Assembly (NCBI GenBank): GCA_036571765.1
Contig: BROE01000011.1
Span: 4,911,962-4,975,961 of the forward strand
Reading direction: 5' to 3'
Length of the DNA stretch: 64,000 nucleotides
Origin: Plecoglossus altivelis
Taxonomy: Eukaryota; Chordata; Actinopteri; Osmeriformes; Plecoglossidae
Shown here piece by piece: positions 61,641 through 64,000 of the stretch (positions are counted from its first letter, which is position 1; each line of letters begins with the position of its first letter). The position numbers were made by a program, and so were the translations under genes. Below the pieces are notes generated by a model that saw only the letters and a program-made list of their open reading frames with translations, had not been told where the DNA came from and searched no databases.

Positions 61641-63971
61641 GCAAGCATGGAACATCTGCCTTGAACTACCCCCAACACCAGTCATCTCTCGCCTCTACAA
61701 GCAAGCCTAACACTACCAGCACTATCGTTCCAGCCGTTGTCTGCATGTGCCCCAGCCTCAGGCCCACAGCGGGGGGATCGCCTGGCCTGCCCTGGGATCT
61801 AGTGAGAGGGGATAAAGGGATAAAGACCCTCTGCTCCGGGACTCATTACTTACAGCTGCTGGGGCTAAGTCCCAGCACACTGCCTCAACAGCTACTACTC
61901 TACTGCTGCCTGTTTTGTTTTCATACAGCATCAGCAAGCAGTGTGTGTGAAAAGGGAAACAGATTACATAGCAAAGATGGATGTAATAGTATGCATGTAA
62001 TGTTAAAGGCTCAGTATTATTGCAAACGAAAACAACTAAACAATTCCAGTTGCACAGTTCCAGACAGAGGTCTAGTCTGCATGCGACTGCATTAGGTCTG
62101 AGAGTAAAACCATACTTAAATATGTCTCCATCGGTGATGGAATGTACAGTAATTAATTTCACTCCGTTTCTCATTCCGTTGTTCATTGCCAGCCTCTCTG
62201 GGTTCCCTCAAGAAAGATGTCCCTACTATTCAACATGGATGATGCCATTTGTACTCTTTTGAGCGGACGTTCTCAACCCCCTCGTTGAATGGAACGGTGG
62301 CAGGGTTTGTGAAAAATGTTTCCAATGCCTTATAAATGTCTGTCCTTGGCAGAAATCTCCTTCCCTGGAGCTCCGGATAACACCAATAAACACAGTTCCT
62401 CTGGGCCTTCCACTAGATTATTACAGTTTTCTCTAAAGAAATGATCACCGTCAAGGAAATAGGTTGTCTCAGAAGATCCTGCCATAAGGAGAATATTACA
62501 CCCTCATTCTAAACACTGAAGGTAAAGGTACTGTAATCTACTGAGAGTAGAGCATTGTAAAGGTTATTTCATACTCAAATGTTCAAATAAAAGCATGTTT
62601 TAGGTACATTAAGGTACTGTATATATTGACAATAAAGATGGTTAAAAGAACGTTGGCTAGCCTGTAATATTCACTGTAGGGATATTGACTGCACCCATAA
62701 AGACCTATGGTTCCAGTGATGGCAAGTCTTAGATGGATCAATCTCTTGTCCAGTAGAGCAGATGTCAAACTGACCAGCCGACCCCTACTTACAGCTCATC
62801 TTTCATTCATGCCAATCACAGCAGAATATCAAAGCATATTTAATCCCTCTGTCAAGGTTCCTGAACACATCCACAAACATGGGGATTTAACTATAGGTTT
62901 GACTTAGTATTTCTGTGGGGATCTGAGATAGACACATTAAAGTGAACAAGAATCAAATTAGATTTGGCCTGGTTGTAATAGCGCCGAACAAGCGCTGAAG
63001 TATTGAACAGCTGCTACACGAGACAACTGGTGTCTAGTACAAGGGGATGGACCCTTTAACAGGGTAACACGAGCAGCACACAGAGTTGACCAAAGAACCA
63101 TGAAGAAACACTCAAATTGACCTTTATTCAATTGTTTTAGCTTGGTCTCATTTGAGGCAAGGTCTCAGTGTAATCCCCTTAAATGCAGCAGGCAATTCTT
63201 CTCTTACTGTACGTCACAACCGATTGTTACATTGTATTCAGAACTTGTGAATTCATGCAGCCAAGCATACAAACACAATTAGAAATGACCAATTGCCGTA
63301 ATTGCTAGACGTTAGTAATTGCTCGCTTGACTTCAAATTATGTATTGATTGGTAAATTGAGCCAATGTAGGCTACAGTTGTCATGGGCAATTTGGTTCCA
63401 AGTTTTCCTCCTGTCGAGTGTGAATAAGCTAAGAGGATATCGCGCACCTAATTACTGCCATCTTCAGGCACAATAAATATAATCCTTTCACTGTTACAAA
63501 GTCCACTGAATCGTGCATTAGGCCGAGTAGGCTAATGGAGTTAGGCTGCCATGTCTAAAGGTAGGTAGCTGTCACGAGTTTGAGGCACTTGCGAGAACGT
63601 CAAGACAATCGTAAAACTAGACGACATCAGTTGGCAGCTTGTACTGTAATTGTTAGAAATATATATATATATATTAAATTACACACGTAAAATATAACAG
63701 AAATGCAACAACTATGTTTACTATCCATGACACATCGCAAAAACTACAGACGATAAACTCAAGAAACCAACCGCCTAAACAGTCCGCCTACGATAAAAAA
63801 CAAAACAAAAATCCCAGTTTGCACATGAGCGCGCGCTGGATGGAGCGCTGCCTGCGCTGCGGGGCGGTGGGCTGCGCCCCCCTCCCTCCCTCTCCCTTTC
63901 CCCCACCCCCTCCACACACACAGAGTAACGCAATATCACATATTAGAGGCCCAGGGACACAGAAAGCCTAC

Positions 63972-64000
63972 CTCGGTGTCATAGATTTTTGTGATGAGTG
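63972..64000 (-). CDS. gabbr2: gabbr2 upstream exon, 3' end only (GABA-B receptor subunit 2)
   Basis: The last 29 bases of an exon that continues past the right edge. Reading leftwards on the minus strand, the final nine codons give LITKIYDTE, followed directly by a GT donor (GAG|GTAGGC). The tail YDTE and its phase-0 join to CDNAKGL in the next exon match the GABA-B2 ectodomain, where a beta strand of lobe 1 leads into the first cysteine. The protein is the G-protein-coupling partner of GABBR1 in the obligate heterodimer and acts at the neuronal plasma membrane. The signal peptide, start codon and promoter lie outside the window. The 150 bp to the left are GC-rich, as expected near a 5' exon. 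Identification rests on the join with the other three exons, since nine codons alone would be weak. Confidence 0.85.

Larger units (their letters stand above)
31459..63971 (-). other. gabbr2 5' intron (32.5 kb)
   Basis: The intron is bounded by the donor GTAGGC at 63966-63971 and the acceptor CAG at 31459-31461. A large first intron is usual for this gene family in vertebrates. It holds many (GT)n and (GA)n tracts, the pyrimidine minisatellite at 36998-37575, repeats at 46031-46300, 50905-51090 and 61505-61640, and an assembly gap at 50536-50679. Long unique stretches (31570-33500, 41000-43600, 47390-48280, 48740-49600, 52040-55600, 59450-61500, 61650-63650) show no supported gene. The last 150 bp before the 5' exon are GC-rich. 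Confidence 0.9.

Noticed and set aside
1..64000. Tc1/mariner, LINE or LTR elements and CRISPR arrays
   Set aside because: I looked for transposase or reverse transcriptase frames and long terminal repeats and saw none. The tandem repeats have no unique spacers and occur in a vertebrate intron.

Overview
The window looks like vertebrate nuclear DNA, most probably from a ray-finned fish. It has GT-AG spliced exons encoding a neuronal GPCR ectodomain, introns of tens of kilobases, and very dense dinucleotide microsatellites and minisatellites. The two N-runs show it comes from an unfinished assembly. I cannot name the species. The usual salmonid Tc1-type transposons are not obvious, so a salmonid assignment would be a guess.

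The one clear gene is on the minus strand: the 5' part of gabbr2, the GABA-B receptor subunit 2. Four coding blocks read from right to left: the 3' end of an early exon (63972-64000), then exons at 31321-31458 (46 codons), 4435-4605 (57 codons) and 46-147 (34 codons). They join in phase 0 into one continuous stretch of the extracellular Venus-flytrap (periplasmic-binding-protein-like) domain. The three internal exons are whole-codon multiples with GT donors and AG acceptors. The introns are about 32.5 kb, 26.7 kb and 4.3 kb. The rest of the receptor (remaining ectodomain, seven membrane helices, coiled-coil tail) lies left of base 1, and the start codon and promoter lie right of base 64000.

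The introns hold mostly simple and tandem repeats. These include long (AC)n, (GT)n, (GA)n, (CT)n and (CTGT)n tracts, a 34-bp minisatellite open in all three forward frames, a 26-bp minisatellite that runs up to a splice donor, and a pyrimidine minisatellite resembling serial splice acceptors. There are also several short, nearly perfect inverted repeats that could form hairpins. One intronic stretch (about 27560-28030, minus) reads like a frameshifted remnant of a transglutaminase exon; this is a tentative call.

I found no tRNA, rRNA, CRISPR array, intact transposase or reverse transcriptase, and no evidence of a new multi-gene system. Almost all long open frames are repeat-driven and are not listed as genes. 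The observations most worth a check are the repeat/splice-site overlaps, the substitutions in the receptor ectodomain, the transglutaminase-like remnant and the palindromes.
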